From Endotrypanum monterogeii (Eukaryota > Euglenozoa > Kinetoplastea > Trypanosomatida > Trypanosomatidae), in the NCBI GenBank assembly GCA_000333855.2, contig CM007334.1, positions 130,942-194,941 of the forward strand: a DNA stretch of 64,000 bases, read 5' to 3'. The notes beneath the pieces are model-generated. The model searched no databases and had not been told where the DNA came from. It saw only the letters and a list, made by a program, of their open reading frames with translations. Positions 1 to 10,510 of the stretch are shown here, in pieces. The position numbers and the translations under genes were made by a program. The first letter of the stretch is position 1; each line of letters begins with the position of its first letter.

Positions 1-676
1 GGGACGGACCGACCGACGACGTACTACGTAGTAAGGTACGGGTACGGACGGACGACGGAGGGAACGTACCTCCACGCTATACTACTATATCTCTCTCTCT
101 CTCTCTCTCTCTCTACTATATATATATATATATATATAGATCTATGTATTATATACATCAGTCGATTTTACACATGCGAACGCGACAAAGATTGTCTCTC
201 ACCTGCCCTCTCTCTCTCTCTCCCTTTTCCTGTGTCTGTATATATGTGTATATGGTTATCTGTTCGTGTGTGTCCATGTCTGCTCTCCACCCTCCTCCTC
301 ACACGACTCTCTATCAGGGGTGTACATACAAGTAACAACAACATCATCAGCAAAAAAATAAAGAAAAAAACGCTTAGCAAACACCACAAGCCGTTTTCTT
401 TTGCTATTTACAATTATTGCTGCTCTTCTTTTAACTGACCTGGGACCGTTTGATGGTCCTGACTCGCTCTCGCTGTGTGCGTCTCCGTCTTTTCTTTTCC
501 CCCTTGTTTATCCCCACCCCGCAGGCATAGCTGCAACCCCGTCAGCTCTCCCCCCACGCGCATCTCCTTCCCCTCCTTGCGCGCGAAACGAGATTCGCTA
601 GTGTTTGCGTATACGCGTCTGTCTGTTTGTCGTCCTAAGCTGAGAGGGGTTCGCTCTGTGCGCTCTGTGCATTACG
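1..676. other. Upstream non-coding region with CT and TA microsatellites
   Basis: No gene is supported here. A (CT)n run at about 91-114 is followed directly by a (TA)n run to about 138. A second pyrimidine-rich stretch from about 463 to 521 probably serves trans-splicing of the transporter gene that begins at 677. The first 60 bases are a GAC/GTAC-rich simple sequence of unknown meaning. Confidence 0.7.
481..524 (+). promoter_or_regulatory. Polypyrimidine tract and predicted spliced-leader acceptor
   Basis: A C/T-rich tract (481-521) ends in GCAG, with the AG at 523-524. No ATG occurs between this AG and 677, so it would give a roughly 150 nt 5' UTR and make 677 the first start codon. The role is inferred from the kinetoplastid splice pattern. 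A second tract at about 545-575 could also be used. Confidence 0.5.
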
Positions 677-2521
677 ATGCATTCCACTGCTGCGCGTCGG
701 GCCGGCGGGTATGTGCCTCTGGTCTACGACCGCTCGTCGGAGGAGCAACGAGACCCGTACTGCGATGAACTGGGCCCCGGCGTCCCGGTGTACCAGGGGT
801 TGGTCCTCGACGAGGACGACCCGAATCGCCCCTTCGGCGTCACCTCTACCACTGATCCCGGCCTCACTCAGGATGATCAGACCGACGTGAGCAAGGTCAA
901 GCTTGGGGGCGTTCAATACGGAAAGAGGTTGCCGACGCCGCCGCCGCAGCACAAGTCGCAGCTCACCTTCCGTACACCCAGCGGCCGACCATCAAGAAAT
1001 GAGCTGTGGCGCTTTCGCGTACGTGGCTGCCAGGACTCCTGGGCAGCGGTTCTTTTTCTGATACTCATCACGTGTGTGCTGCTGTGGGGCGTGACACAGG
1101 TGCGGCAACTGCAGCTGACAGAACACGATCTCGCGGTGATAGCTGGTGGTGCCGAGCTGGGAGGTAACGCCAACACGCGTACTGGGGCAGCCTCGATGGG
1201 TGAACCAAACCGTGGTTTAGTACTCCATGGTGTGGCCGCATTGCGCGCAGGTGTGGCGGCGTTGTGGGCTAGGGGGGAGAACTTCTCATCATGGGAACGT
1301 GACGGCCACTGGGCCCCCTCGTCGTCCACACATGCGACCACGGGATTCACTCTAGGAGGATGGGTGTGGTGTGTAGCCGCGGGGGCCAGTACTGTTCTGG
1401 TTGCGTACGGCGGGCTCCTTCTTATGGCCGTGTGGCCACGTGAGCTTATTTTTATTCAGGCCGTTGTCTCATCGCTTTTCTTCGGTGTCTCCGCTTGTCT
1501 GACCTTCGCTCAGGGTGCGCCGCTCATGGCGCTGTTTTTTGTCTTGCTGGCGTTTACGCCACTGCTGTGGATATACCTTATCGCAGACAGGATTCCCTTC
1601 ACCACCACGTTACTGTGCGCTACCGTTTCTGTCCTCCGACGTCATCGCAGCCTCTTCGTCATCGCTTTTGGCTCCGTTGTCGCAGGTTGGTGTTTTGCTG
1701 TGACGGCGACGGTGTGCGTACTACCGAGCGTGCTACGTCTGTTCGCTGGTATAGCGACCGGTAGTGATGGTGTTTACCCTACCATCATTTGCTTCTGTAT
1801 TTTTTGGGTCGAAGAGGTTCTCAGCGCACTCGTGCACGTGACTGTCTGTGGCGTGGTTGCCACGTGGTACTTCGCAGGTGAAGCGAACATGCCGCCCTGG
1901 CCGGTCGGGAACTCGTTTAAGCGTGCCGTCACCACAAGCTTCGGGTCTGTGTGCCTCGGCTCCCTCATCACCGCAATCGTTTCCTTTGTTCACTTTCTCA
2001 TCAGGACGGCGCGCCTTGGGGACAGCCGCGACGGTGGTAACGGGTTTTGGTTATGCGTCATGGACTTCCTCGTTCAGTGCATAGAGGATTTGGTGCGGTA
2101 CTTCAACCAGTACGCCTTTGTTCACATCGCCGTGTACGGGTGCAGCTACGTCGGCGGTGCGAAGAGGACGTGGGCGCTTGTGAAGCAGTGTGCATTCTCA
2201 GCCATCTTCAACGATTCCTTGGTTGGGCAGGTCATCGGTATACTCACATTTTTCAGTGCGCTGATCGTGGCTCTGCTGACGGCACTGTCGACGCGGAATG
2301 TGGTGATGGTGGCGCTGATGACTGCTATGTCGCTCCTTGTGAGTTCCATTTTATACGGTCCTGTTAGCTCGTGTGTATTGACGATATTTGTATGCTTCGC
2401 GGAGGTTCCAGTGGGGCTGCAACTCTCCTCCCCAGATCTGTACGATTCTCTTGTTACGACCGATGCCGGGTATACGCAGCGCCGTGAGGGGGTTAGCTTG
2501 TATGGCACAACACTCGTGTAG
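677..2521 (+). CDS. Choline transporter-like (CTL/SLC44/PNS1 family) membrane protein
   Basis: This 614-residue polytopic membrane protein has a hydrophilic N-terminus of about 118 residues and a first membrane helix at about 120-142. A loop of about 80 residues carries an Asn-Phe-Ser glycosylation site near 201. A dense set of helices runs from about 225 to the end. The family-typical C-terminal half is recognisable: SFGSVCLGSLI near 421, and RYFNQYAFVHIAVYG near 474, which corresponds to the conserved N-x-x-A/Y...IA-Y-G block of CTL proteins. CTL proteins were first described as choline carriers, but the substrate of many members, including yeast Pns1, is unsettled, so transport of choline or ethanolamine is only inferred. 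The start is the first ATG after the predicted splice acceptor. Length matches the family (500-700 residues). Confidence 0.8.
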   Translation: MHSTAARRAGGYVPLVYDRSSEEQRDPYCDELGPGVPVYQGLVLDEDDPNRPFGVTSTTDPGLTQDDQTDVSKVKLGGVQYGKRLPTPPPQHKSQLTFRTPSGRPSRNELWRFRVRGCQDSWAAVLFLILITCVLLWGVTQVRQLQLTEHDLAVIAGGAELGGNANTRTGAASMGEPNRGLVLHGVAALRAGVAALWARGENFSSWERDGHWAPSSSTHATTGFTLGGWVWCVAAGASTVLVAYGGLLLMAVWPRELIFIQAVVSSLFFGVSACLTFAQGAPLMALFFVLLAFTPLLWIYLIADRIPFTTTLLCATVSVLRRHRSLFVIAFGSVVAGWCFAVTATVCVLPSVLRLFAGIATGSDGVYPTIICFCIFWVEEVLSALVHVTVCGVVATWYFAGEANMPPWPVGNSFKRAVTTSFGSVCLGSLITAIVSFVHFLIRTARLGDSRDGGNGFWLCVMDFLVQCIEDLVRYFNQYAFVHIAVYGCSYVGGAKRTWALVKQCAFSAIFNDSLVGQVIGILTFFSALIVALLTALSTRNVVMVALMTAMSLLVSSILYGPVSSCVLTIFVCFAEVPVGLQLSSPDLYDSLVTTDAGYTQRREGVSLYGTTLV

Positions 2522-2930
2522 GCCTCCCCGCACTCAGCCAATGTGCACTCGCGCCCCCCTCATCACGATCATGACCACTCCTTTTTTTTGTTTTCTTTTC
2601 CTTGCAGCCCTCCCCTCACTCCTGTGTGCATCAGCGTGTACGTATGCAGTACTTCAGTGTGTAGTACTGCTTTCGAGCCTTTGTTCTATGTCTCGTACCT
2701 TTTCTGTAAAAAAACCACACGCACAAACGCACACACACCCACACACACATACCTACCTGCTCTTTGGTTTCTCTTCTCCCTTCTCGTATGTGGCTTTGAA
2801 AAAGAACAACGGCAAAAGAAAAAAAAACGTGAGATACATGGTAGTTGGCGCCGCTGGTTACTGCGGTGACGGTATTAGCCACACGCATCAATGCGTGCTC
2901 GTATTGCCCATATTTGTGTGTCTGTCTGTC

Positions 2931-2975
<45 letters not shown>

Positions 2976-3290
2976 ACATCCTAGGGAAGGAGGTGTGGGT
3001 GCTCGTGTTGTGTTGACGCCGCCGATCTAGTGACGGTGTATAAGGGGTGAAGGGGTGGCAGGCGAAAATCAGGAGCAGTGGACAGTCAGGGCGTGCATAA
3101 GTGCACTAGCGTATATCAAGTGTACTTGGGTGTGCCTGGCTTCCTCCCCTCTCCTGCATGAAGTGTGACACGGTAACAAGTCAGAAGAGCAAGGGAATAT
3201 GCTTTGAGGATCGAGGTGCAGTCTGTGTGTCCCCAAGCCTCTTCACACATCTATTCTCCAATGGTTCCCCCCTCCCCCTCCTCTTCTTCT

Positions 3291-3321
<31 letters not shown>

Positions 3322-3758
3322 GCTGCAGTTAAATGAGTGCTGTATCGACTGATTGCTGCATGTGATTTTTCTGAACTCCTGCGTGTTTTCTTCTTGCCCC
3401 CTCTTCATATGACAAATACTTGACTGTTCTCGAGTGCTGTTTTTTTTTTTTCCTGTTGTCCGGAGGCAAAGTCATATCTCACTGGGGAGGAAGAGGAAGA
3501 AATGAGGAGGGGCAGATGTCTTCACTTCCCCCTCCCCCTTTTTTTTTCTTACGTCATTTCTTAATTGATGAAGTACACCAAACACAGACACCGAGTCGCA
3601 TGGGGGCTTGTCAATATCCCCTGCATACGTAGGTTGTGCATGCACGCGACCACGCGTGCCGCTGCGGGTCCTGACGCACTATAAAGCTTCACCTCTATCT
3701 TCCTTTCTCCCTTCTCCCCGCTCTACGTATTATTTCTCTTTGAACGCACTTGATGCAT

Positions 3759-3810
<52 letters not shown>

Positions 3811-3828
3811 GGAGAGGTGTACGCACTG
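2522..3828. other. Intergenic region with TG and CA microsatellites
   Basis: No gene is seen. It holds a GTCT/TG repeat at about 2919-2972, a short CA run at about 3291-3317, several poly-T and poly-C tracts, and a long CA run at about 3761-3807. The pyrimidine-rich stretch at about 3695-3738 followed by AG at 3807-3810 may be the splice acceptor of the next gene. Confidence 0.6.
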
Positions 3829-6777
3829 ATGTATACCCATGCTCACTCTTCTGAAGCGGGCCACAGCTGGCCGAAGGCGCCAGCACTGCTTGCAGCTGTT
3901 TCCCCCGTAAGCATGCGTAAGTGTGACACCGGTGTATCTGGGCACTGCATACAGTTCTCTAGCGTCTTCTCAGGAGACTCGCCACGGAGCGCGATAAACT
4001 CCGTAAAGCGGGTTTCGGGCGTGCAGAACAGCGTATCGCATGCCACGTGCTTCGGTGCTGTGTTTCATTCAAATTCACTGCTGCCTCTTCCTTCCGTGGT
4101 TTCATCGTTTGTCATGCCTTCCGAGCCAGGGGCCCCTGGCACCAACATTTTCGTGACTTCTCGCGATGAGCTTGGCTCCTGCCAAGAGAGGCGAGGGCTC
4201 GAGCATGGATTGGGTGGTTTCGGGGAGGACGTCTGTGTTCGTGTTTGTGAGGAGCATACAGGTAGTTCTTCGTCACCGCCACCACCACTACTAGACACAG
4301 CCGCCTCCACTGCTTCGCCTCTCGTCGATCCTACGCATCATTCACTAAGAGCACCGGTCGCGGTGCGAGCTTCCAAAGCATCGATTCCTGCAATAACGGC
4401 TTGCGGTCATTTGTCTCCGTTGCTTCATCTCCGCCCCCTCGAAGGTCCACGCACGGCGAGGTCAATACATAGGAACAACGTGATCACCACCGGTAACAGA
4501 GGCAATGTATCCATGTACGACTCGAGCAATTTTCTTTCTCCCCTTCACAGAAAGAGGGTTCCGATGGTGCGTTCACAGTCCCAGCACACGGAAGAGACAT
4601 CGGTATTTGTACCTGTGGTATCGTACGCCTCGTCGTCGACGACGACCTCCTCCTCCTCCGCCTCTGCTTTCAGTCAGCAGAGGCGGAACGAATTCCCGGC
4701 TTCCAGCGCGGCATCTGAGAAGAGGCAGCATTTCATTTCTGACGGCCTTGGCGCGACATTGGAGTTGTCGCCCAGGGGCGCTTCGCAGACGTTTGATGAC
4801 CGGGGCCAAGAAAAAACCGGAAGGCTTTGGTATGCCACGAAGTCGCGCCCACGTCAGCGGGCCAGCGATGTGCCATCTCCGCCCCCTGTATTTGGCCAGG
4901 AAAGCTTTCTGGATACAGGCAGTTGCGATCCCACTGCCTCCAATCCCAGCCATCTCCAGAGCTGGGATTGGCCGCTTCAGGCGAGTCTGGACAGCACTAA
5001 GGTGCAGAGGCGGTCTCGCTGGCTGCGCGGCATTGCGACAGTTTATCATTTGTTTTTATTTGTATGGAATTTGGCGAGTATGGGCACAGTCTACATCATA
5101 CTGGGGAGCCGAGAGGGAGTCTTCTATCTCATTTCGATAGAAAGATCTATCATCGACGCAACCACAAGCATGTACGTCATGCTCTGCTTCTTCGCGATGC
5201 TTGGCCTCTGGTTTTTGTTCAGTTTTCCCTTCTTGTATGCTTGCCGGGGTCGCTGGCTGCAAGGGCACCGCGACAGAGTGTCGTTAATGGGTCCCACTGA
5301 CCCCCTGACAAAGATCCATGCGGTAAAGCCCGTCGATGGCGAGGGTGCTGGTGGTTGCGCCGACCCTGATGGGGATACTTCGAGGAGTGCCGAGGAGGCG
5401 CAGTCGCCGGTGCGGATGTGTGGAATACTTTGTGGGATGAAGTGCGACGATGGCTGGACGTCTTCGGGGGATGTCAACCAGTGGAGCTCTACTGAGCGAA
5501 GCAGCTCTACGAAGCCGCCTTTGTGGATGTCATCTGGTGGCGGCGGCGTTGACGACAGCGGGGGGCTCCGCGATGGCTTCCCACCTGCGGAGTCGCGTGA
5601 CAGACTGCTGTCGTCATCCGGCAACAACCATCCCAATCCCCTTGCACGCGTCCCTGACGCGGGGTTGAGTCTCGAGGGCACCAAAGGCATTCGCATCAGC
5701 GGCGAAGGGCAGCGGCCGGTAGAAACCACAGTAGTGCCCACAGGTGCGCATGTCGTCAAGCAGGAGGCGAGGTCTGAGTGTCGCACTGATGTCAAGTCCG
5801 ACAACCGCAATGGTGTGTCGGAGAAGGTCGAAAGCGGTTTCGCTGAGTTGCTTCCCGTCCGGGAGTTGGGTTCTGCGTCCTCGCTTATGGTGCGTGCTTC
5901 TCCGAGGGTTGCGATGGATTCTCCTCCGGGGGGCGTACCGACTCCGGCAAGTCTGCAGGCATCACGCCAGGAGGATGGGGTCATATCGAGTCCCATGGCC
6001 TCTGTTCCCAATGAATGTGCCCTGTTCCACGGCGGTCACACACACGCCGACGGCGAGCAGCAGCGAGAGTGCCCTTCACGTAGCAGCATTCCCCGCCACA
6101 CTCCATCAGCGAGGGTAGACGGTCGGGTAGCGCAGCGGCGAGGTTCGAGTGCGGGGCTTGACGCACATCGTTGGGTGCCTTTGCCACCACTCTGGAGATG
6201 TTTCAGGGGGCTGGACTATGATCTCTTCGAGTCCGTGGTGAGGATGATTCACCTTCTCTGTTGCATTATCGCTGTAATCAGTGCGGGTTCGCTGTGTATC
6301 AACGGCTACGTGAAGATGGGCCTTGTGATGGTGCGGAGGGAGGAGTGGCTGAGCTTGCTGTTTGAAGCTCACAGGACATCCCGAGCGACACACCCAAGGT
6401 TAGACACGGAATTCTCCTCGACAGCTGTGTCGATACGCGTGGGGGAGGCTGCGTATCCTACAGAGACCCTGTATTGGTTGTGCGAAAAGCTGCAACTGCA
6501 GTGCCGCTGCAGTGGATTTGATACACCGTGCGTCGGCAGGTTTGCTTCCGAGAAGGAGGCGTACTTGGCAGCGTGCCCCTACTGCCCGGCGGCTGTACAA
6601 GAGCGCATTACGGAAGCCGCAGGCAACTGGACTTGCTCAGCACGTTTTGAGAACACCAAGCGCGCCCACGTCACCGCGTTCATGGTGCTTCTTCTTCCGG
6701 GGATCGTGCTCGGCTCAGTGTCTGTGCTGCTGACCGTGTTGACCTACACATATGCTGCTTGGCGTCATACTACCTGA
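3829..6777 (+). CDS. Tetraspanin-like four-TM protein with giant cytosolic regions
   Basis: The frame has about 982 residues from the first ATG after the CA repeat; it stays open upstream only through a GTG, and later ATGs (for example 3913) are possible starts. The first ~395 residues are Ser/Pro-rich and probably disordered. Hydrophobic segments lie at about 400-424, 447-474, 803-828 and 951-979. The loop between helices 2 and 3 is about 325 residues, hydrophilic and low in structure. The loop between helices 3 and 4 is about 120 residues with seven cysteines (including a CRCSG core and a CPYC pair) and an Asn-Trp-Thr site. A Cys-rich loop between TM3 and TM4 resembles the large extracellular loop of tetraspanins, but the canonical CCG motif is not present and the TM2-TM3 loop is far too long. 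The family assignment is therefore tentative; that a real membrane protein is encoded is well supported. Confidence 0.7.
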   Translation: MYTHAHSSEAGHSWPKAPALLAAVSPVSMRKCDTGVSGHCIQFSSVFSGDSPRSAINSVKRVSGVQNSVSHATCFGAVFHSNSLLPLPSVVSSFVMPSEPGAPGTNIFVTSRDELGSCQERRGLEHGLGGFGEDVCVRVCEEHTGSSSSPPPPLLDTAASTASPLVDPTHHSLRAPVAVRASKASIPAITACGHLSPLLHLRPLEGPRTARSIHRNNVITTGNRGNVSMYDSSNFLSPLHRKRVPMVRSQSQHTEETSVFVPVVSYASSSTTTSSSSASAFSQQRRNEFPASSAASEKRQHFISDGLGATLELSPRGASQTFDDRGQEKTGRLWYATKSRPRQRASDVPSPPPVFGQESFLDTGSCDPTASNPSHLQSWDWPLQASLDSTKVQRRSRWLRGIATVYHLFLFVWNLASMGTVYIILGSREGVFYLISIERSIIDATTSMYVMLCFFAMLGLWFLFSFPFLYACRGRWLQGHRDRVSLMGPTDPLTKIHAVKPVDGEGAGGCADPDGDTSRSAEEAQSPVRMCGILCGMKCDDGWTSSGDVNQWSSTERSSSTKPPLWMSSGGGGVDDSGGLRDGFPPAESRDRLLSSSGNNHPNPLARVPDAGLSLEGTKGIRISGEGQRPVETTVVPTGAHVVKQEARSECRTDVKSDNRNGVSEKVESGFAELLPVRELGSASSLMVRASPRVAMDSPPGGVPTPASLQASRQEDGVISSPMASVPNECALFHGGHTHADGEQQRECPSRSSIPRHTPSARVDGRVAQRRGSSAGLDAHRWVPLPPLWRCFRGLDYDLFESVVRMIHLLCCIIAVISAGSLCINGYVKMGLVMVRREEWLSLLFEAHRTSRATHPRLDTEFSSTAVSIRVGEAAYPTETLYWLCEKLQLQCRCSGFDTPCVGRFASEKEAYLAACPYCPAAVQERITEAAGNWTCSARFENTKRAHVTAFMVLLLPGIVLGSVSVLLTVLTYTYAAWRHTT

Positions 6778-8433
6778 TCGCTGGGGGAGGGGAGGGGGTA
6801 GTTGATTGGGAGGCGATGGTAGGCGTCTCGGTTGCGATCTCGCTGACCAGAGTTTTTTTTTTCCTTTCTTGTCCCCCGCTGTGCATCAGCGCTCATGTGT
6901 ACTCTGCTTGCACGACCTCCCTGTGAAGGTTCTGTGCCCTTCACGCACTCTCACTCTGTCTCCTCATTCCCTCAACACGTTCGCAGACTGGCAACGGAAA
7001 TAAATAGTTCTTCTGGAGAGTAGGTTTTTTTTTTTTGGTTTCTCTTCATTTCTATTCTCTGCATCTTCCCTTATATCGTTTTTCTTTCTTCTAAATACAT
7101 ATCTGCTTTATTCACATTTATATCTATGTGTATAAAGGTATATTTGTATATTTGTGTGATGGACTCATTGATGTATATATTTACATCGTTTGGTATTATT
7201 GATTGCGATTCTTGGATATTAAATTTTTCTTGTCTTCATTCTGCCCGCTTCAGCCTCATCTCATCACAGGACTGGATCATTTCATTTCCCTCTGTCCTTG
7301 AAGTCTGCATCGGTCGGCACCCGCTGCGGTTCATTGATGAGGAGGAGATAGAGAAGGGCGAGAGACTGGATTGCTGGACCTCTTCCAACGATAACATGCG
7401 TGGGGGTCGGTATGTCCTTTGATATTTCATGTTTATTTATTATATTTATTTTTCCGCTCTTTTTCACTTGGCATATTCGTTTCCTTCTGGGCGGGTAAAG
7501 GTTTGTGCTCTCTTCCCTCCTCCCCGTAACCCTACAGACACACGCACACGCACACGCACACATATATATATATATGTCCACATGCACCTATACGTTTATG
7601 CATGTACAGTATATATATATATATATATATATATACGCATGTATGGTTGTGCGTCTCTGGCTGCGTGTGTGTATTTTCAAATCAACCCTTTCCCTTTTCT
7701 GCCTCTTCCAATGATTTTTTTTCCTATTTTATTCTTCTCTTCCCAGGCGGCCTCACTTTTCTTGAAGAAGTCAACAACAAAAAACACATTATTCATTCCC
7801 GATGGATGCAGTTGTACCCAGCGCGTCAGCAGCCACACGAGGATAAGGAAAATGGGGGAGAGGGGGAGGTGGAAAAAAGGGAGGGTAGAGGGAGATGCAT
7901 GCATTTTGTGACCGTTGCTGCATATCTTTGGCGAGGGCTAGCGCGAGGAGGACACAGAGAGAGAAATAGCCCTGCTAACTCCCCCCCCCTCACCGTTTCT
8001 CTCGCGGCCCGGTATGAGGTGACGATGGCATACTATACAATGCAAATTGTTTCATATGTGTCCTTTCGCTTGGCTCAACTTTTTGATCTCCACACAAATT
8101 CGCCCCACTCAACATTTGGTGTATGAATCGCCTCCACATCTCCTGGTATCCATCCCCTCTCTCATATCTCTCTCTCTCTCTATATATATATATACATCAT
8201 CATCAGCCTCATTGCGTCGATACGCGAAGGAGTGTATAAGTATATAGATAGATATATCTATATATATCTATCTATATATATCTATATACTTTGTGTTTCC
8301 CTGTCTGACTGCACTTTTCTCCCGCGACGTGCAGCCCACCTATACCACTCCTCCTTTCCTTGCTTGATTCCTTTAAATTATTATTATTATTATTATTATT
8401 ATTGTTATTATTATTATTGTTTCGTAGAGAGCA
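6778..8433. other. Intergenic region with TA and ATT repeats
   Basis: No gene is supported. Short open frames here are low complexity. The stretch contains several TA microsatellites (about 7561-7574, 7609-7634 and 8180-8194) and a mixed TATC/TA repeat at about 8240-8287. A pure ATT trinucleotide repeat runs from about 8378 to 8419, just upstream of the next gene. AGs at 8333-8334 or 8426-8427 are the candidate splice acceptors for the gene at 8434. Confidence 0.6.
8378..8419 (+). repeat. ATT trinucleotide repeat in a probable 5' UTR
   Basis: About 14 ATT units, with one GTT interruption, end roughly 15 bases before the start codon at 8434. Depending on which AG is used as splice acceptor, the repeat is either in the 5' UTR or just outside the mature mRNA. 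Confidence 0.8.
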
Positions 8434-9378
8434 ATGGGTATTTTTGGCAAAGAGCGCGTTGGCGTCTTCAAAGCCGTCGACGCTTCCGGGCGTCGCTTCA
8501 CCTGGACTATTCCAAAATTTTCGTCGCACACGGCGGGGGCGACCCTAGACAGTGAGAATGTTGTGTCCTTCAACAAGACAAAGTTTCATCTCCACATGTC
8601 CCTCGGGAAGACGGGCGACATCGGCGTGTACATCCACTACAAGAAGTCGCCCATTCCTAAATACTCGTATTACTTCGAGAACTCAAAACGGGGCGTGATG
8701 CGCCAGCACACGGCGCACACCATCCCAGAAGATTCGGAGCGCTGCGGCCACTGGAATGTGTGCAGCTACGGAGACATGAGGCAATTTATTGGCGAGGATG
8801 ACATGTTGCTGGTACAGGTTGTGTTCGACAACGACAGCCTCGTTCTCGATCGTGTTGCCGAGAATCGTCTGACGGCTTTGTGGTCCATCCCGAATCTCGC
8901 GACCCAGAATCTAAATCCGTACTCCTCTAGTGGGTTCTATGTGGACAGCACGTTGCTTGTGGCGCGGCTCGATGTCAAGCGCAGCGGCGGAGGCGGTGGC
9001 AGCGAGACGATGTCATCCTATAACTATGACGACGTTCACACGTATATCTTTTTTCTTTTCTGCCGCAAGGGCGTCGTGCCGCCGCACAGCATCGATCTCG
9101 TGGACGCCTCGGGTAATTCCTATTATCGTGTGGAGGAGAGCGAAGATGGGTCCGCGCTCACAGTGATGGTGGACCGAACAGTGATCCATGAACATGTCGG
9201 CAAAGAGGGCTCTCTCTATGTGAGAATAGGCTTTCGCACCAGTGGCAATCCGCTGGAGGCATTCGCTGCCCTCGCCAATCCAGGTGGCAGCGAGGGGAAT
9301 GGGGAGGGCCATATGAGCAACGGTCGCAACATCGAGGAAAATGTTTCGAAGCCTTCGTACAAGGTCGTGGATGACTAG
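8434..9378 (+). CDS. MATH/TRAF-like domain protein
   Basis: The product has 314 residues and no membrane segment or signal peptide. The N-terminal half has the layout of a MATH (meprin and TRAF homology) fold. It opens with FTWTIPKFSS at about 23-32, follows with a SENVVSF strand and a FHLHM strand, and closes with a GEDDMLLVQVVFD strand. A Gly-rich linker (about 187-193) leads to a second half (about 196-275) with similar alternating strands, perhaps a second degenerate copy. MATH domains bind peptide partners and often sit in ubiquitin-ligase adaptors or deubiquitinases. No such catalytic or BTB domain is visible here, so an adaptor role is only a guess. The start lies seven bases downstream of an AG at 8426-8427. 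Confidence 0.55.
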   Translation: MGIFGKERVGVFKAVDASGRRFTWTIPKFSSHTAGATLDSENVVSFNKTKFHLHMSLGKTGDIGVYIHYKKSPIPKYSYYFENSKRGVMRQHTAHTIPEDSERCGHWNVCSYGDMRQFIGEDDMLLVQVVFDNDSLVLDRVAENRLTALWSIPNLATQNLNPYSSSGFYVDSTLLVARLDVKRSGGGGGSETMSSYNYDDVHTYIFFLFCRKGVVPPHSIDLVDASGNSYYRVEESEDGSALTVMVDRTVIHEHVGKEGSLYVRIGFRTSGNPLEAFAALANPGGSEGNGEGHMSNGRNIEENVSKPSYKVVDD

Positions 9379-10510
9379 AGATCAGGGGGTGCAAATAATA
9401 ATCAAAATGTGTGTGTGTGTGTGTGTGTGTGAATATTTTGTCAGCATGGCTCTTCATCGAGTTGGGTGTCTCGCTCCTTTTCTCCCTCTCGTCTTTTATT
9501 TCCTTTGCTTTCGTTGACTCGCGCTGCGGTCCCCTACTTGGTTGATTGGTTGTCTCGTTGTTTTTTTTTTTCTCGATGACGGCGAATGTAAGCGTGTCGC
9601 TCTGCCTCGATGAAAGGCCCTGTCTCCCCATCAAAGTGAGTCTAGGATCGTCAGCCTTTCCACATTGGGACATGGCGTCGAGTTCCTTGCCATCGGTAGA
9701 TGGGGCTGCAGCTACATTGCATAGAGAAGATTTTTTATTTTGTGATGGCTCAGTCATGTCATCTTCTCCCTCCCCCCCCCGGGGGGGGGAATCGCGTCCA
9801 GAATGTAGCGAGTAGGACACGCTATGCGTGTGGTTGTCGTGCGCGCCGATGCGTCTGCCTATGGGCAGAAATTCTTCGCCCTGTGCACAGCCGCGTCTCT
9901 CCCCGAGAGGGCATTCGGATGCAAAAAATAGACTTAGAGTGCCCATGGTATGGCTGGCACATGACAGTTCCTCCTCTGTCGAAGAACCCACGGGACAAGC
10001 TGCCGAAGCTCTCCTTACCTCTGTGAAATCAACGAGGGGAGTGGAAGAGGTAAACCACCCCTTTCACAGACACACAAACACACACACACACACACACACA
10101 ACAAAATAAATATATCTGCCTCTTCACCGAATATACTTTCTTCAAGTTACCCAAGTTGTTGGTGAATAAAAAAAATAAAGGAGTTTATGCTTACTGAAGC
10201 ATCGCCGGTTCCTTCTCTCTCCCCCATCTCATTCCTCGCCTGGTCCCTCGCCGTGTGCGCTATCTGAGTGAGTTGTACCTGTGTACAGAAGCCATGCCTA
10301 CACACCCGTTCACAAGCGCTTGCCATCCTGCACTTGTCCCACACCATAGATACATTTATTTGACTATCTTCTCCCCTCATCTGGGTATCATCTTCTATTA
10401 CGTTTCATAGTTGAGTTTTAGTTTTATGTTGTTGCACGATAGGTACGTGTGTGTGTGTGTGTGTGTGAAGAGGAAGCTTGCATTCGAGTAGGCGCCGTCC
10501 ACGTCATCCA
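9379..10510. other. Intergenic region with a C9G9 palindrome
   Basis: No gene is supported. Contents are a TG run at about 9408-9431, a perfect T-C9-G9-A palindrome at 9771-9790, a CA run at about 10076-10099 and another TG run at about 10447-10467. A pyrimidine-rich stretch ends in AG at 10409-10410 and may be the acceptor for the gene at 10511. Between that AG and the gene there is one short upstream open frame from an ATG at 10426. Confidence 0.6.
9771..9790. repeat. Perfect 20-nt homopolymeric palindrome
   Basis: A run of nine C is followed immediately by nine G, flanked by T and A, giving a perfect palindrome of 20 bases. It lies outside any recognised gene. Confidence 0.85.

Noticed and set aside
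5124..6011. Long open frame (about 295 residues) antisense to the tetraspanin-like gene
   Set aside because: It lies wholly within a better-supported gene on the other strand, has shadow composition (Ser/Pro/Arg) and no recognisable domain.
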